A stretch of DNA of 21,645 bases from a virus: IMG/VR virus record IMGVR_UViG_3300049442_000288, positions 1 through 21,645 of that record. One strand, written 5' to 3'. Under the pieces are notes generated by a model, which made no database searches, was not told the origin of the DNA, and was given only the letters and a program-made list of their open reading frames with translations. Both the position numbers and the translations under genes were made by a program. Shown piece by piece: positions 1 through 7,496 of this stretch; positions within the stretch are counted from its first letter, which is position 1; every line of letters begins with the position of its first letter.

Positions 1-806
1 TCGTAGTCGGGCCAGTGGTCGTCCGCGATGCAGTGCTGCCACTTGTTGATCGCGACCTTCACGCGGTCGTCCTCGATCTGCGCCTTCGCTGGCGTCAGGC
101 CGATCAGCGTGCAGGCGTACGGCGCGTCCTGCTCCTGCACGAGCATCAGGTGGTGGGTGTGCGGCGTGGGCTGGATGATCTGCGACAGGCCGCGCGCGTA
201 GAAGCGCAGGCTGAAACCGTAGCCCATGTTCTGCATGATGCCGCGGATGAACTTGTCGGCGCGCGCGCTCGCGCTCGTCGTCTTGTAGTGCAGGATCAGG
301 TCGTAGTCGTGCGTCATAAAGTCCGGACGCGCGCGGCAGTAGATGTCGTGCTTGACGTCGGGGCCGGTTTCCTTCCACACGATCGTGCGCTCGGCCGCGC
401 CGCGCTCGAAGATGCCGTCGAACTGCGACTGCTCGATGAAGCGGTGCGCACGCAGAGCCATCGCGTTGACCGCAGGCATCTTGATCGCGAGCATCGGGAT
501 CTTGCCTGCCGCACGCGCGGCGTCGCGCTCGTCCTTTGCTTTGTTCGTGCGCCAACTGTCGGCGTCGACGACGACGATGCGTTCCTCGCCGTGCAGGAAC
601 AGGTCGTGCGCGGCGGATCCGATGTCGGCTTCGTTCGCCTCGAAGGTGCCGAGCGCGCCGAGGCGGGGGTGCTCCTGCCAAGCGTGCAGTGGAGAAGCTG
701 TGAGCATCCTGTGTCCAATCGAGGAGGACAGCGAGGGGTTCTCGCAGGGATCCGCGAGGTACTCAGAAAACGGCATGTCGTAGATGCCGGGCGCGGTGAT
801 TCTCAT
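1..806 (-). CDS. RecE-like (exonuclease VIII type) PD-(D/E)XK exonuclease, 3' end outside window
   Basis: The 268 visible residues resemble the RecE/DUF3799-type nucleases that phages use to resect double-stranded ends for single-strand annealing recombination. Family hallmarks in order are a GSAAH segment with His67, RPDF with Asp162 and a following LHYKTT segment with Lys175. The GFSLRFYARG stretch near residues 197-206 matches the conserved helix after the active site. The ATG start at 804-806 has AAGGAA nine bases upstream. The gene diverges from the early operon and has its own promoter at 850-878. Oddity: the acidic residue normally two before the catalytic Lys (DxK/ExK) is His173 here. 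The C-terminus and any annealing-protein partner lie outside the window. Family call is by motif recognition only. Confidence 0.8.
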   Translation of the reverse strand, partial: MRITAPGIYDMPFSEYLADPCENPSLSSSIGHRMLTASPLHAWQEHPRLGALGTFEANEADIGSAAHDLFLHGEERIVVVDADSWRTNKAKDERDAARAAGKIPMLAIKMPAVNAMALRAHRFIEQSQFDGIFERGAAERTIVWKETGPDVKHDIYCRARPDFMTHDYDLILHYKTTSASARADKFIRGIMQNMGYGFSLRFYARGLSQIIQPTPHTHHLMLVQEQDAPYACTLIGLTPAKAQIEDDRVKVAINKWQHCIADDHWPDY

Positions 807-849
807 GGGGTTTCCTTTGGGGGTGAGTGGGCGGTTTCTTGCACTCGCC

Positions 850-878
850 AGAATACGCGAGGGGATACAAGTGGTCAA
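850..878 (-). promoter_or_regulatory. Sigma-70-like promoter for the leftward exonuclease gene
   Basis: Read on the minus strand, TTGACC (873-878) is followed by exactly 17 bases and then TATTCT (850-855). The predicted start site is near 843, giving a leader of about 37 bases before the exonuclease ATG. The spacer contains one operator-like arm (856-868). Confidence 0.65.
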
Positions 879-917
879 TACTCATTGAAAGGCACAGATC
901 ACTGCCGTATCCTCGCG
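856..917. promoter_or_regulatory. Inverted operator-like pair between the divergent promoters
   Basis: CGCGAGGGGATAC at 856-868 is the near-perfect inverted complement of GTATCCTCGCG at 907-917, differing by a two-base insertion. One arm sits in the spacer of the leftward promoter and the other on the -10 box of the rightward promoter. A repressor bound to both, with or without looping, would shut both transcripts. The HTH protein encoded immediately downstream is an obvious candidate binder, but that link is inference. Confidence 0.5.
885..913 (+). promoter_or_regulatory. Sigma-70-like promoter for the rightward early operon
   Basis: TTGAAA (885-890), a 17-base spacer and TATCCT (908-913) give a well-formed promoter. 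The predicted start is near 920, about 28 bases before the ATG of the HTH gene. The second operator-like arm (907-917) covers the -10 element. Confidence 0.65.
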
Positions 918-947
918 GGCATCTCGCCAACGGAGGCAAAGCGCCCC

Positions 948-1157
948 ATGACCCCACAATTCGCAGTCCTGTCCCTCCTCGCACGCGGCTGGAGGCAGGA
1001 GGACATCGCCGACGCCGTCGGCGTCACCCAGCCAACGATCCACCGCATCAAGGGCGGCGTCATGCCAGCGTGGGACACCGGCATGAAGCTGATCGAGGTC
1101 TGCAAGCTGGAAAAAGCGAAACGCAAGCAGCCGCAGGTCGCCGCCGGTGGAAGTTGA
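948..1157 (+). CDS. Small helix-turn-helix DNA-binding protein (69 aa)
   Basis: Residues 15-38 (WRQEDIADAVGVTQPTIHRI) form a typical Cro/CI-like helix-turn-helix: a scaffold helix, an AVGVTQ turn and the recognition helix TIHRIKGG. No other domain is present, as in Cro-size phage regulators. The ATG at 948 has GGAGG twelve bases upstream; reading further upstream in frame gives non-phage-like sequence. It is the first gene of the rightward early operon and lies 30 bases from the inverted repeat at 856-917, so autoregulation of the divergent promoters is plausible. Its 3' end overlaps the next gene by 11 bases. It could equally be a replication-associated or Cro-like factor rather than the main repressor. 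Confidence 0.75.
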   Translation: MTPQFAVLSLLARGWRQEDIADAVGVTQPTIHRIKGGVMPAWDTGMKLIEVCKLEKAKRKQPQVAAGGS

Positions 1158-1533
1158 TCTCTACGGCGAACTGATGGTCGAGGCCACGCGGCTCGGCAAT
1201 CGGCTCTGGCGCAACAACATCGGCATGGCGAAGTACACGGCCGAGAGTGGAAATGTATACACGGTGCCGTACGGCGTCGGCGGCAAGGGCGGCGCGGACA
1301 TGATCGGCTTCACTCGCAGGTGCTACCGGCAACTCTTCAGAGTCGACGAGATCGTGCCCGTCTTCACCGCCATCGAGTGCAAGCGCCTCGGCTTTCGCCC
1401 GCGCAACAAGAAGGAAAAACAACGCTGGGAGGATCAGCAAAAGTACCTGCAGTTCGTGCGCGACTCCGGCGGCATCGCGGGGAGCGTCGAGTGCATCGAG
1501 GACTACCACAAGCTGATCGGGCACGTCGAGTGA
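1147..1533 (+). CDS. VRR-NUC domain nuclease (128 aa)
   Basis: This is a stand-alone VRR-NUC (PD-(D/E)XK superfamily) protein, a class that cleaves structured or branched DNA and is common next to phage helicases and primases. Active-site landmarks are Asp51 in GGADMIGF, Glu77-x-Lys79 in FTAIECKR, and the family's QQ pair (97-98) in the following helix. The length is usual for phage members. The GTG at 1147 overlaps the end of the HTH gene by 11 bases; an in-frame ATG at 1174 is the alternative start and keeps all catalytic residues. It ends in a GTGA overlap with the next gene. A role in recombination or replication-fork processing is inferred from family and context. Confidence 0.85.
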   Translation: MEVDLYGELMVEATRLGNRLWRNNIGMAKYTAESGNVYTVPYGVGGKGGADMIGFTRRCYRQLFRVDEIVPVFTAIECKRLGFRPRNKKEKQRWEDQQKYLQFVRDSGGIAGSVECIEDYHKLIGHVE

Positions 1534-2072
1534 ACGTCCACGCGCGCGGTGACTACATCCGATTCTGCAGCTACGGCATGCATTTTCTCGACCCCTGCGA
1601 CGGCTACTACACCATCAACCCCGAAGGAGGATACGGCCGACACGAAGTTCTCTGCTGTGAACACTGCATCAAGAAACCCGAACACTCCGCAGCCCTCGAA
1701 CGAATGATCGAGGCCGGAGCCACCGAACTGGAAAAGTACAGGAATCCACAAATGAACGACAACGCCCGCAAGAAGAAGACCGCCACGACTCCCGTCCTGA
1801 CGCCCACACCCCCGCCTGCGCCCGTCGCCAAGAAGCGCGAGCCGCGGGAACCCCTGCCCTACAAGGTGCGCGATCGCATCAGCGGCGACGTGATCTACGT
1901 CATCGCGAATGGCCGCTCGCAGGCCGAGAACTTCGCGAAGTACTACCGCTTCGAGGTGCGGCCCCTGCATGCCCGTGAGGCGATCGGCTTGAAGCCCGAG
2001 CAGATCTTCGACGCGACCAAGCAGCCCGGCCCGCCGGAGCAACTCAAGCTGGCGGTGGGTGATCCGGAATGA
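1530..2072 (+). CDS. Unknown protein with Cys-rich N-terminus and linker (180 aa)
   Basis: Not recognised. The N-terminal 50 residues carry Cys13, Cys23, Cys42, Cys43, Cys46 and several His, which could bind a metal. A Lys- and Pro-rich low-complexity linker (about 80-105) follows. The C-terminal part (about 108-160) looks like a compact alpha/beta domain. The GTG at 1530 overlaps the previous stop (GTGA), which supports coupling. A second in-frame ATG at 1752 (residue 75), preceded by AGGAA, could start a shorter 106-residue product containing only the C-terminal domain, so this may be two overlapping products. The stop overlaps the next ATG (ATGA). Position suggests an early or replication-accessory role; no function is claimed. 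Confidence 0.65.
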   Translation: MNVHARGDYIRFCSYGMHFLDPCDGYYTINPEGGYGRHEVLCCEHCIKKPEHSAALERMIEAGATELEKYRNPQMNDNARKKKTATTPVLTPTPPPAPVAKKREPREPLPYKVRDRISGDVIYVIANGRSQAENFAKYYRFEVRPLHAREAIGLKPEQIFDATKQPGPPEQLKLAVGDPE

Positions 2073-2428
2073 GCGGAGTCAACATCTCCTCGCAGCAACT
2101 GCACGAGATCCTCTCGAGCGTCACCGAACTGACCGACCTGCAGTTGACGCAAAACCCGAAGCTCGACGTGATGACGTTCGCGACGTGCGCGTTCTCGCAG
2201 TTGCTGCGCGAGTTGCGGCACCACACCGATGTCGAGGTGCATGGTGCCCACGCCGACGTGATCGCTGACGCGCGCAAGTTCCTCAACCCGACCGAGCAGA
2301 TCTCCAACCGTCGGCGGTGGAGGGTCGTCGCGTACGACTTCGACACCAAGATCAGGATGGCGACGCCAGACGACAAGGAGACCGTTTGCTTTCTGGTCGC
2401 AGGGATGCCGCCCCCGGTCGACCAATGA
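2069..2428 (+). CDS. Unknown early protein (119 aa)
   Basis: Not recognised. It starts at the ATGA overlap with the previous gene and ends in an ATGA overlap with the helicase gene, so it is clearly part of the coupled operon. The predicted content is helical in the first 60 residues, with a more beta-rich C-terminal half around RRWRVVAYDF. No signal peptide, membrane segment or metal site is visible. Neighbours on both sides act on DNA, so a helicase- or nuclease-associated role is possible but unproven. Confidence 0.65.
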   Translation: MSGVNISSQQLHEILSSVTELTDLQLTQNPKLDVMTFATCAFSQLLRELRHHTDVEVHGAHADVIADARKFLNPTEQISNRRRWRVVAYDFDTKIRMATPDDKETVCFLVAGMPPPVDQ

Positions 2429-3828
2429 TCGAGCTCTACCCGCACCAAGAGGAGCAGCTTGAGCGCGTGCGGGCGAGCATGCGCCGCAAGGTGATGCGTC
2501 CGTTGATCGTCCTGTCGACTGGCGGCGGCAAGACGGTCATCGCGACGAAGATGTGCGCGACGTCAATCAGGAAAGGGTTCGCGCCGATGTGGTTCGTCGT
2601 GCATCGGCGCGAGCTTCTCGACCAAGCCGCCAAGGCATTCGCCAACGCCGGGCTCGACGTCGGCATCGTCGCGCGCGGTTACGACCTCGAAGGCAGCCGG
2701 TCGCTGCAGATCGTGCTGATCGACTCGCTGCCGCGGCGCATGCAGTACCTCGCCAAGCCGCGCGTGATCATTCCCGACGAGGCGCACCATTGCGTCGCGC
2801 CGAAGTGGGCGCACCTGCGCGAGTTGTTCCCTGACGCGTTCTACGTCGGGTTGACCGCGACACCGCAACGGTTGGACGGCCGCGGCCTCGGCGAGCACTT
2901 CGATGAGATTATCGAGGGGCCACCGATGCGCTGGCTGATCAACAACGGCTACCTCGCCGACTACCGGATCTTCGCGCCGCCGACGAAGGATCTGGATCTG
3001 ACGCACCTCAAGCATCAGGGCGGCGACTTCAACAAGCATCAGGTCGCCGAGCGCGTGGCAAAGTCGACCATCCTCGGCGATGCGATCGCCGAATACAAGC
3101 GGCACGCGATGGGCACGCGCTGCCTGATCCGCTCGGTCGGCGTCGAGGCCAGCTTCCACACCGCCGAGGCGTTCAAGGCCGCGGGATTCGTGGCCGTTCA
3201 TCTGGACGCCAAGACCTCCGATGGCGAGCGCCGCAGGGTTTTCAACGACTTCCGCCGCGGCGAGATCTCGCACCTGTGCAACGTGGATTTATTTGGCGAA
3301 GGGATCGACATTCCCGGCGTACAATCCCTCATCGATTTGCGCCCCACCGACTCGCTGACGTTCTTCCTCCAGTACATCGGAAGGATGCTGCGTCCCGCAC
3401 CCGGCAAGACTCATGGAATTTATCTCGACCACGTCGGCAACACCCTGCGGCACGGCATGCCCGACGAGCCGCGACCGTGGTCACTCGACGGCAAGCGCGC
3501 GAAGTACAAGCCGCTCCCGGTATACATGTGCAAAATTTGCTTTGGCACGTTCGGCAAGCCCTTCCGCATCTGCCCCGGCTGCGGCGCGATCGTCGTCGGC
3601 GGCGTTCCGCGCGTCGAGCCGAAGAAGGTCGACGGCGAACTGCAGGAGCTCAACAAGGAGATGCTGGCCCAGTCCCGCTACGGCAAAAAATTTGACCGCG
3701 AACGCGGTCGCGCAAAAACATTGGAGGAACTGGTCCGCATCGGCGTCGCGAGAAAATATCCGAAGCCGGAGCGGTGGGCCATGCACGTCATGGCAGGCAG
3801 ACAAAACAAGACGCGAGCGCGGCAGTAG
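2425..3828 (+). CDS. DEAH-box superfamily 2 helicase with C-terminal zinc ribbon (467 aa)
   Basis: An ATP-dependent SF2 helicase/translocase of the kind found in phage replication modules. Motifs: Walker A STGGGKT (31-37), DEAH (118-121), motif III TATPQR (144-149), motif V around FGEGIDIPG (290-298) and motif VI QYIGRMLRP (316-324). After the helicase core there is a four-Cys zinc ribbon, Cys369/Cys372 and Cys383/Cys386, then a basic tail. The ATG at 2425 overlaps the previous stop (ATGA); upstream in-frame sequence is discarded because it would overlap the preceding gene by over 100 bases. All core motifs are intact, so it should be active. Pairing with the primase-helicase downstream suggests replication initiation or fork restart; the exact substrate is unknown. 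Confidence 0.9.
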   Translation: MIELYPHQEEQLERVRASMRRKVMRPLIVLSTGGGKTVIATKMCATSIRKGFAPMWFVVHRRELLDQAAKAFANAGLDVGIVARGYDLEGSRSLQIVLIDSLPRRMQYLAKPRVIIPDEAHHCVAPKWAHLRELFPDAFYVGLTATPQRLDGRGLGEHFDEIIEGPPMRWLINNGYLADYRIFAPPTKDLDLTHLKHQGGDFNKHQVAERVAKSTILGDAIAEYKRHAMGTRCLIRSVGVEASFHTAEAFKAAGFVAVHLDAKTSDGERRRVFNDFRRGEISHLCNVDLFGEGIDIPGVQSLIDLRPTDSLTFFLQYIGRMLRPAPGKTHGIYLDHVGNTLRHGMPDEPRPWSLDGKRAKYKPLPVYMCKICFGTFGKPFRICPGCGAIVVGGVPRVEPKKVDGELQELNKEMLAQSRYGKKFDRERGRAKTLEELVRIGVARKYPKPERWAMHVMAGRQNKTRARQ

Positions 3829-3851
3829 CTGCAGCACGCGGGGAGACTCTC

Positions 3852-6209
3852 ATGGCCGACACGGTAGGCTTGAAAGCCACCGTCAGCATCACTGACGTCA
3901 TCGGGCGCTACGTCGAACTACGCAAACACGGGCGCGAATTCAAAGGGCTGTGCCCGTTCCACGAAGACCGCAATCCGAGCATGTCGGTCGTGCCGCAGAA
4001 GGAGATGTTCTACTGCCACTCCTGCGCGGTCGGCGGCGACGCGATCACGTTCGTGCGCCGCATCGAGGACTGCTCGTTTCAGCGGGCGCTCGACATCATC
4101 GGCGGCAAGCCGGACAAGGACAACTCGCGACCGCGCATCGCGTACCCGCGCCAAGTGCCCGCGCAGCCGGAGCGCATCTGCTTCGCGCCGCCGGTGGAGG
4201 ATCTCGAACCGAAGGACATGACACTCCCGCCGAGCGAGGGCCACTCGTGGGCGCTCAAGCAGGTCTGGACGTATTACGGCACCGGGCGCGAGGTGCTGTT
4301 CTACGTCGCGCGCTACGAGTGGTGGAACGCCGAGGGCGATCTCGTGAAGAGCTACCGCGCATGGACGTACGCGAAGGATGGCTGGAAGCGCCTGCAGTGG
4401 CAGACGCCGCGCCCGCTCTACAACCTGCACAACCTCACGCAGCAGCCCGACGCGGTGGTCTGCCTGTTCGAGGGCGAGAAGGCTGCCGACGCAGGCGCAC
4501 TGATCGGCGGGAGCCGCTGGGTCGCCGCGTCGTGGCCCGCGGGCGCTGGCGGCGTGGCCTACGCTGATTTCAGCCCGCTGCAGGGGCGCGTCGTCTTCCT
4601 CTGCCCTGACCCCGACAAGGCGGGCAGGCAGGCCCGTGACGAGCTCCTGCTGCGTCTGCGGGGCGTCGCCAGCGAGGTCTGGCTGATCGAGACCGACGAC
4701 ATGACCGAGGGCTGGGACATCGCTGACGCGGTCGAGGACGATGGCTGGGACGGTGCCCGGCTCGACCACTGGCTCAATGAGCCCATCGCAGGGGTGGCCC
4801 GGCTGCACAAGCACGACTACGGCGACGAGCCCGTGCGCGCGGGCCTGATCGCGCCGGACGCGGCGGTGCCGGGCATGCTTGCCCTCGTGCCGAGCCGCGC
4901 GCCGCCGCGCAAGAAAACGCGCACGGCACCCAAGGTCAAGAACTGGGATCTGACCGACTGGCGCGAGAAGATGATCCTGTCGACGAACAAGAAAGACGGC
5001 AAGCAGACACCGCTGCGCTGCATCGAGAACACCACCGTGCCGCTGGAGTACGCCGAGGAGTGGAAAGGGCTGCTCGCGTGGGACGAGCTCCGGCAATGCA
5101 TCACGACGACGCGGATGACGCCATGGGGCGACCAGCCGCTCGAGTGGGCCGATCACCACGACACCGAACTCGAGTGCTGGTACGACCGCGCCGGGATGCA
5201 TCACGGCGGGCTGGTCAGCCGCGCCGTCGACGTCGTCGCGCATCGCAACTCGTTCCACCCGGTGCGCGACTACCTCACCTCGCTGAAGTGGGACGGCGTC
5301 AAGCGCATCGATGACTGGCTGCTCAATTACTGCGGCACGGCGCGCACCGAATACACGGTCTTCGTCGGCGCGGCGTGGCTCCTCTCCGCGGTCGCTCGCG
5401 CGATGCGTCCCGGCGAGCAGGTGAAGACCTGCCTGATCCTGTTCGGCCCGCAGGACGCAGGCAAGAGCGAAGCGTTCCGGATCCTCGGCGGACCGTACTA
5501 CGCGATCCAGCACGGCACCATCGGAGGCGACAGCACGAAGTCCATCGAGCAGTGCTCCAAAGTTTGGCTCATCGAGATGGCCGAGCTCGCGAAGGTGCGT
5601 CGCAGCGACGACGTCGAATCGATCAAGGCGTTCCTGTCGACCAACGAGGACACGTACCGCCCGGCGTACGCGCGGCGCGTGCAAACGATCCCGCGCTGCT
5701 GCGCATTCTGTGGCACGAGCAACCCCGACGAAGTGTTCTCCGACATCACCGGCAACGTCCGGTTCTGGCCGGTGCCGGTGTGCGAGCAGATCGATCTGGA
5801 AGCACTGCGTCGCGACCGCGACCAACTGTGGGCCGAGGCCGTCGTGCGCTACCGCGCAGGCGACAAGTGGTGGATCGAAGACGAGGGGCTTCGCAAGCTC
5901 GCCGCGCAGGCGACCGAGGCGTACATGGTCCGCGACGAGTGGACGAACGTGATCGGTGACTGGCTCCGCGATCCTGATCAGCGGCAGAAGAAAAACTTTC
6001 AGACCCGCGAGATCCTGTTGGGCGCGCTCAAGATCGAGGTCGGCAAGCAGGGGCGCATGGAGCAGCTTCGCGTCGGCAACAGCATGCGCAAGCTGGGCTT
6101 CGTCTACACGACGATCTGGTACACCGCAGCAGAGTTGTCGGTGATGGCAGCCGACGCACCAAAACACCGAAAGGCATGGAGACGAAAAACCGATGAAAAA
6201 TCTGAATGA
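3852..6209 (+). CDS. Primase-helicase fusion: CHC2 zinc finger, Toprim and VapE-type P-loop ATPase (785 aa)
   Basis: A bifunctional replication protein expected to synthesise primers and unwind DNA. The N-terminal DnaG-like zinc finger uses Cys34, His37, Cys55 and Cys58. The Toprim domain has FEGEK (206-210, Glu208) and PDPDKAG (252-258, Asp253/Asp255). A Lys/Pro-rich linker around 345-365 leads into a virulence-associated-E-type helicase with Walker A GPQDAGKS (532-539), a Walker B-like VWLIEMAEL (571-579), the arginine-rich TYRPAYARR (601-609) and the GTSNPDEVF/TGNVRFWPV signature (621-640). The ATG at 3852 follows GGGGAGA and lies 23 bases after the helicase stop. It overlaps the next gene by 17 bases. 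No DNA polymerase is seen in the window. Confidence 0.9.
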   Translation: MADTVGLKATVSITDVIGRYVELRKHGREFKGLCPFHEDRNPSMSVVPQKEMFYCHSCAVGGDAITFVRRIEDCSFQRALDIIGGKPDKDNSRPRIAYPRQVPAQPERICFAPPVEDLEPKDMTLPPSEGHSWALKQVWTYYGTGREVLFYVARYEWWNAEGDLVKSYRAWTYAKDGWKRLQWQTPRPLYNLHNLTQQPDAVVCLFEGEKAADAGALIGGSRWVAASWPAGAGGVAYADFSPLQGRVVFLCPDPDKAGRQARDELLLRLRGVASEVWLIETDDMTEGWDIADAVEDDGWDGARLDHWLNEPIAGVARLHKHDYGDEPVRAGLIAPDAAVPGMLALVPSRAPPRKKTRTAPKVKNWDLTDWREKMILSTNKKDGKQTPLRCIENTTVPLEYAEEWKGLLAWDELRQCITTTRMTPWGDQPLEWADHHDTELECWYDRAGMHHGGLVSRAVDVVAHRNSFHPVRDYLTSLKWDGVKRIDDWLLNYCGTARTEYTVFVGAAWLLSAVARAMRPGEQVKTCLILFGPQDAGKSEAFRILGGPYYAIQHGTIGGDSTKSIEQCSKVWLIEMAELAKVRRSDDVESIKAFLSTNEDTYRPAYARRVQTIPRCCAFCGTSNPDEVFSDITGNVRFWPVPVCEQIDLEALRRDRDQLWAEAVVRYRAGDKWWIEDEGLRKLAAQATEAYMVRDEWTNVIGDWLRDPDQRQKKNFQTREILLGALKIEVGKQGRMEQLRVGNSMRKLGFVYTTIWYTAAELSVMAADAPKHRKAWRRKTDEKSE

Positions 6210-6561
6210 CTTTGGCCTGTCGCGCGACGTCGAGAACGAGCTCAAGATCTACGGCAGGAACGGCGATCACGGCAACGGCATGTTCAACTTCATGTCGTGC
6301 GAAGACGGCAAGACACTGCGCGTGATCTGCAGCGATGGCGGCGGCTGGGACCACGTCAGCGTGTCGCGCGTCGACCGCGTGCCGACGTACCGCGAGATGG
6401 AGCAGGTCGCGAAGATCATCTTCCAGCCCGACGAGTACGCGGTGCAGTACCACGTCCCGGCGAGCGAGCATGTAAATTTCCACAAGTACTGTTTGCACTG
6501 GTGGCGACCGACGCGCGAGTTGCTGCCGCATCCGCCGACGATGATGGTCGGGCCGAAGTGA
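6193..6561 (+). CDS. DUF7694-like phage protein (122 aa)
   Basis: The pattern GGGWDHVSVS (residues 49-58), RVPTYREMEQVAKIIF and QYHVPASEHVN...CLHWWRP, ending in PPTMMVGPK, matches a small conserved phage family that I recall as DUF7694; its function is unknown. The aromatic and His residues in HVSVS, QYH and LHWW are the conserved core. The ATG at 6193 lies inside the 3' end of the primase-helicase gene (17-base overlap), so translation is coupled. Family members sit in replication or nucleotide-metabolism neighbourhoods, which fits. The family name is from memory and should be checked by profile search. Confidence 0.75.
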   Translation: MKNLNDFGLSRDVENELKIYGRNGDHGNGMFNFMSCEDGKTLRVICSDGGGWDHVSVSRVDRVPTYREMEQVAKIIFQPDEYAVQYHVPASEHVNFHKYCLHWWRPTRELLPHPPTMMVGPK

Positions 6562-6713
6562 GCGAGCCGGATAATCGGATGCGCGTCGTGGTGGGATGGA
6601 CACTGCTGTTTCTGTCGCTGATCGTGCTGACTTGCGTGTGGGATTGGTTGGCGCTGAGAGAGTGCTTGGATGCAGGGAATTCTTGGTTGTTCTGCGTCCG
6701 AGTCTTGGGGTGA
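6558..6713 (+). CDS. Single-TM small membrane protein (51 aa)
   Basis: A short peptide with one hydrophobic helix at about residues 9-27 (VVVGWTLLFLSLIVLTCVW), followed by a short tail with two Cys. The GTG start overlaps the previous stop (GTGA), and the stop is directly followed by the hairpins at 6716-6763, so it is the last gene of the rightward operon. There is no holin dual-start or lipobox. Function unknown. Confidence 0.6.
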   Translation: MSEPDNRMRVVVGWTLLFLSLIVLTCVWDWLALRECLDAGNSWLFCVRVLG

Positions 6714-6715
6714 AA

Positions 6716-6763
6716 GCCCCGGCGTTGCACCGGGGCATGGTTGTCATCCTGCTGGCAGGATGA
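6716..6763. terminator. Two hairpins between converging operons, probable bidirectional terminator
   Basis: Hairpin 1 is GCCCCGG (6716-6722), a 7-base loop and CCGGGGC (6730-6736), beginning two bases after the stop of the last rightward gene. Hairpin 2 is TCATCCTG (6744-6751), a 4-base loop and CAGGATGA (6756-6763), 12 bases from the last leftward stop. Both stems are perfect. Neither is followed by a clear T-run, so intrinsic termination is likely rather than certain. Confidence 0.55.
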
Positions 6764-6775
6764 TGCGTTCGCGTA

Positions 6776-6982
6776 TCACTTTGCGTGCAGGATGAGATCC
6801 TCGAGGATCTCCTTGGGCTTGGCGTCGGGCACGACGACACGCGCCCGGTCGACGAGCTCCTGCAGCTTCTCGGCGACGGGTGGGCGGGCCCAGAACTGCA
6901 CGAACACCCAGCCCTCACCCCTGCGGCGCGAGCGCCACGAGGCAGCGTTTTCTGGGTTTCTGACTGAGTTGATATTGCTCAT
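6776..6982 (-). CDS. Small protein with ribbon-helix-helix-like C-terminus (68 aa)
   Basis: The C-terminal 45 residues read as a beta strand (WVFVQFWARP) and two amphipathic helices (VAEKLQELVDRAR and PKEILEDLILHAK). This order is reminiscent of Arc/MetJ-type ribbon-helix-helix proteins, but the match is structural guesswork. The N-terminus is basic (SWRSRRRGEG). The ATG at 6982 overlaps the stop of the upstream gene (ATGA). It is the most distal gene of the leftward operon, next to the convergent hairpins. Confidence 0.55.
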   Translation of the reverse strand: MSNINSVRNPENAASWRSRRRGEGWVFVQFWARPPVAEKLQELVDRARVVVPDAKPKEILEDLILHAK

Positions 6983-7269
6983 TCGACGTTCCTCGCAAGA
7001 AAGTAACCCAGCAGCAGCACGACGGCTGCGCCGACCACAGCCATCCACATGCCGACCTTCACGTCGGTCTGGCACGCGACCCACACGCAGACCGCGTACA
7101 GCGCGCCCACGACGAGAAGGAACGCGACGGCCTCCGGCATGCTGACCAGCGCACGCGAGCCCCGCCTGCGGCCCTCTGAGAGGTACCGGCCGCAGTAGTG
7201 GCAGTTGTCGAGGCTGGCGGTCGTGATCTGCGCGCCGCACTCGCAGCGGTCATTCGTTCGCACGTTCAC
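6979..7269 (-). CDS. Zinc-ribbon plus two-TM membrane protein (96 aa)
   Basis: A Cys9-x-Cys11 and Cys23-x2-Cys26 pair form a short zinc-ribbon-like knuckle at the N-terminus. A basic stretch (GRRRGSR) and two hydrophobic segments (about 46-66 and 72-92) follow. The topology would place the metal knuckle and basic linker on the cytoplasmic side. The GTG start overlaps the preceding stop (GTGA) and the end overlaps the next ATG (ATGA). Function unknown; a membrane-tethered zinc knuckle could act on a host membrane process. Confidence 0.6.
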   Translation of the reverse strand: MNVRTNDRCECGAQITTASLDNCHYCGRYLSEGRRRGSRALVSMPEAVAFLLVVGALYAVCVWVACQTDVKVGMWMAVVGAAVVLLLGYFLARNVE

Positions 7270-7496
7270 AGTTCCTCCTCAGTGACTTCGCGCAGGCCGA
7301 ACTGATCGACCTGCCCCTGCAGTTCCGACATCGGGTACTGGAACGCCCACACGGTCCCGCGCATGCGCGCCATCTCCATGCGTGCGCGGCCCCAGTCCGG
7401 ATCCGGCACGACGATGTAGCAGGACGCGAGGCTGCGACCGTCGGCGGTCTTGTGGCCGAAGCCGAAGGTGAAGAACCAGCCATCCTCGCGGCTCAC
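7266..7496 (-). CDS. Unknown small protein (76 aa)
   Basis: Not recognised. The start is the GTG at 7494-7496, in a GTGA overlap with the upstream stop; a longer reading would run through the upstream gene in another frame. The sequence has an aromatic N-terminal strand (DGWFFTFGFGHKT), a central VVPDPDWGRAR segment and an acidic C-terminus (VTEEEL). It looks soluble and globular. Coupling at both ends supports it being real. Confidence 0.6.
   Translation of the reverse strand: MSREDGWFFTFGFGHKTADGRSLASCYIVVPDPDWGRARMEMARMRGTVWAFQYPMSELQGQVDQFGLREVTEEEL

Noticed and set aside
1255-3525. GTATAC copies at 1255 and 3520 (and at 19502, 21352, 21443) as regulatory sites
   Set aside because: They lie inside genes without the CTGGAGA context and fit the chance expectation for a 6-mer.
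3918-6245. A 775-codon minus-strand open frame opposite the primase-helicase
   Set aside because: It is a shadow frame caused by high G+C and codon bias; the opposite strand has all primase and helicase motifs.
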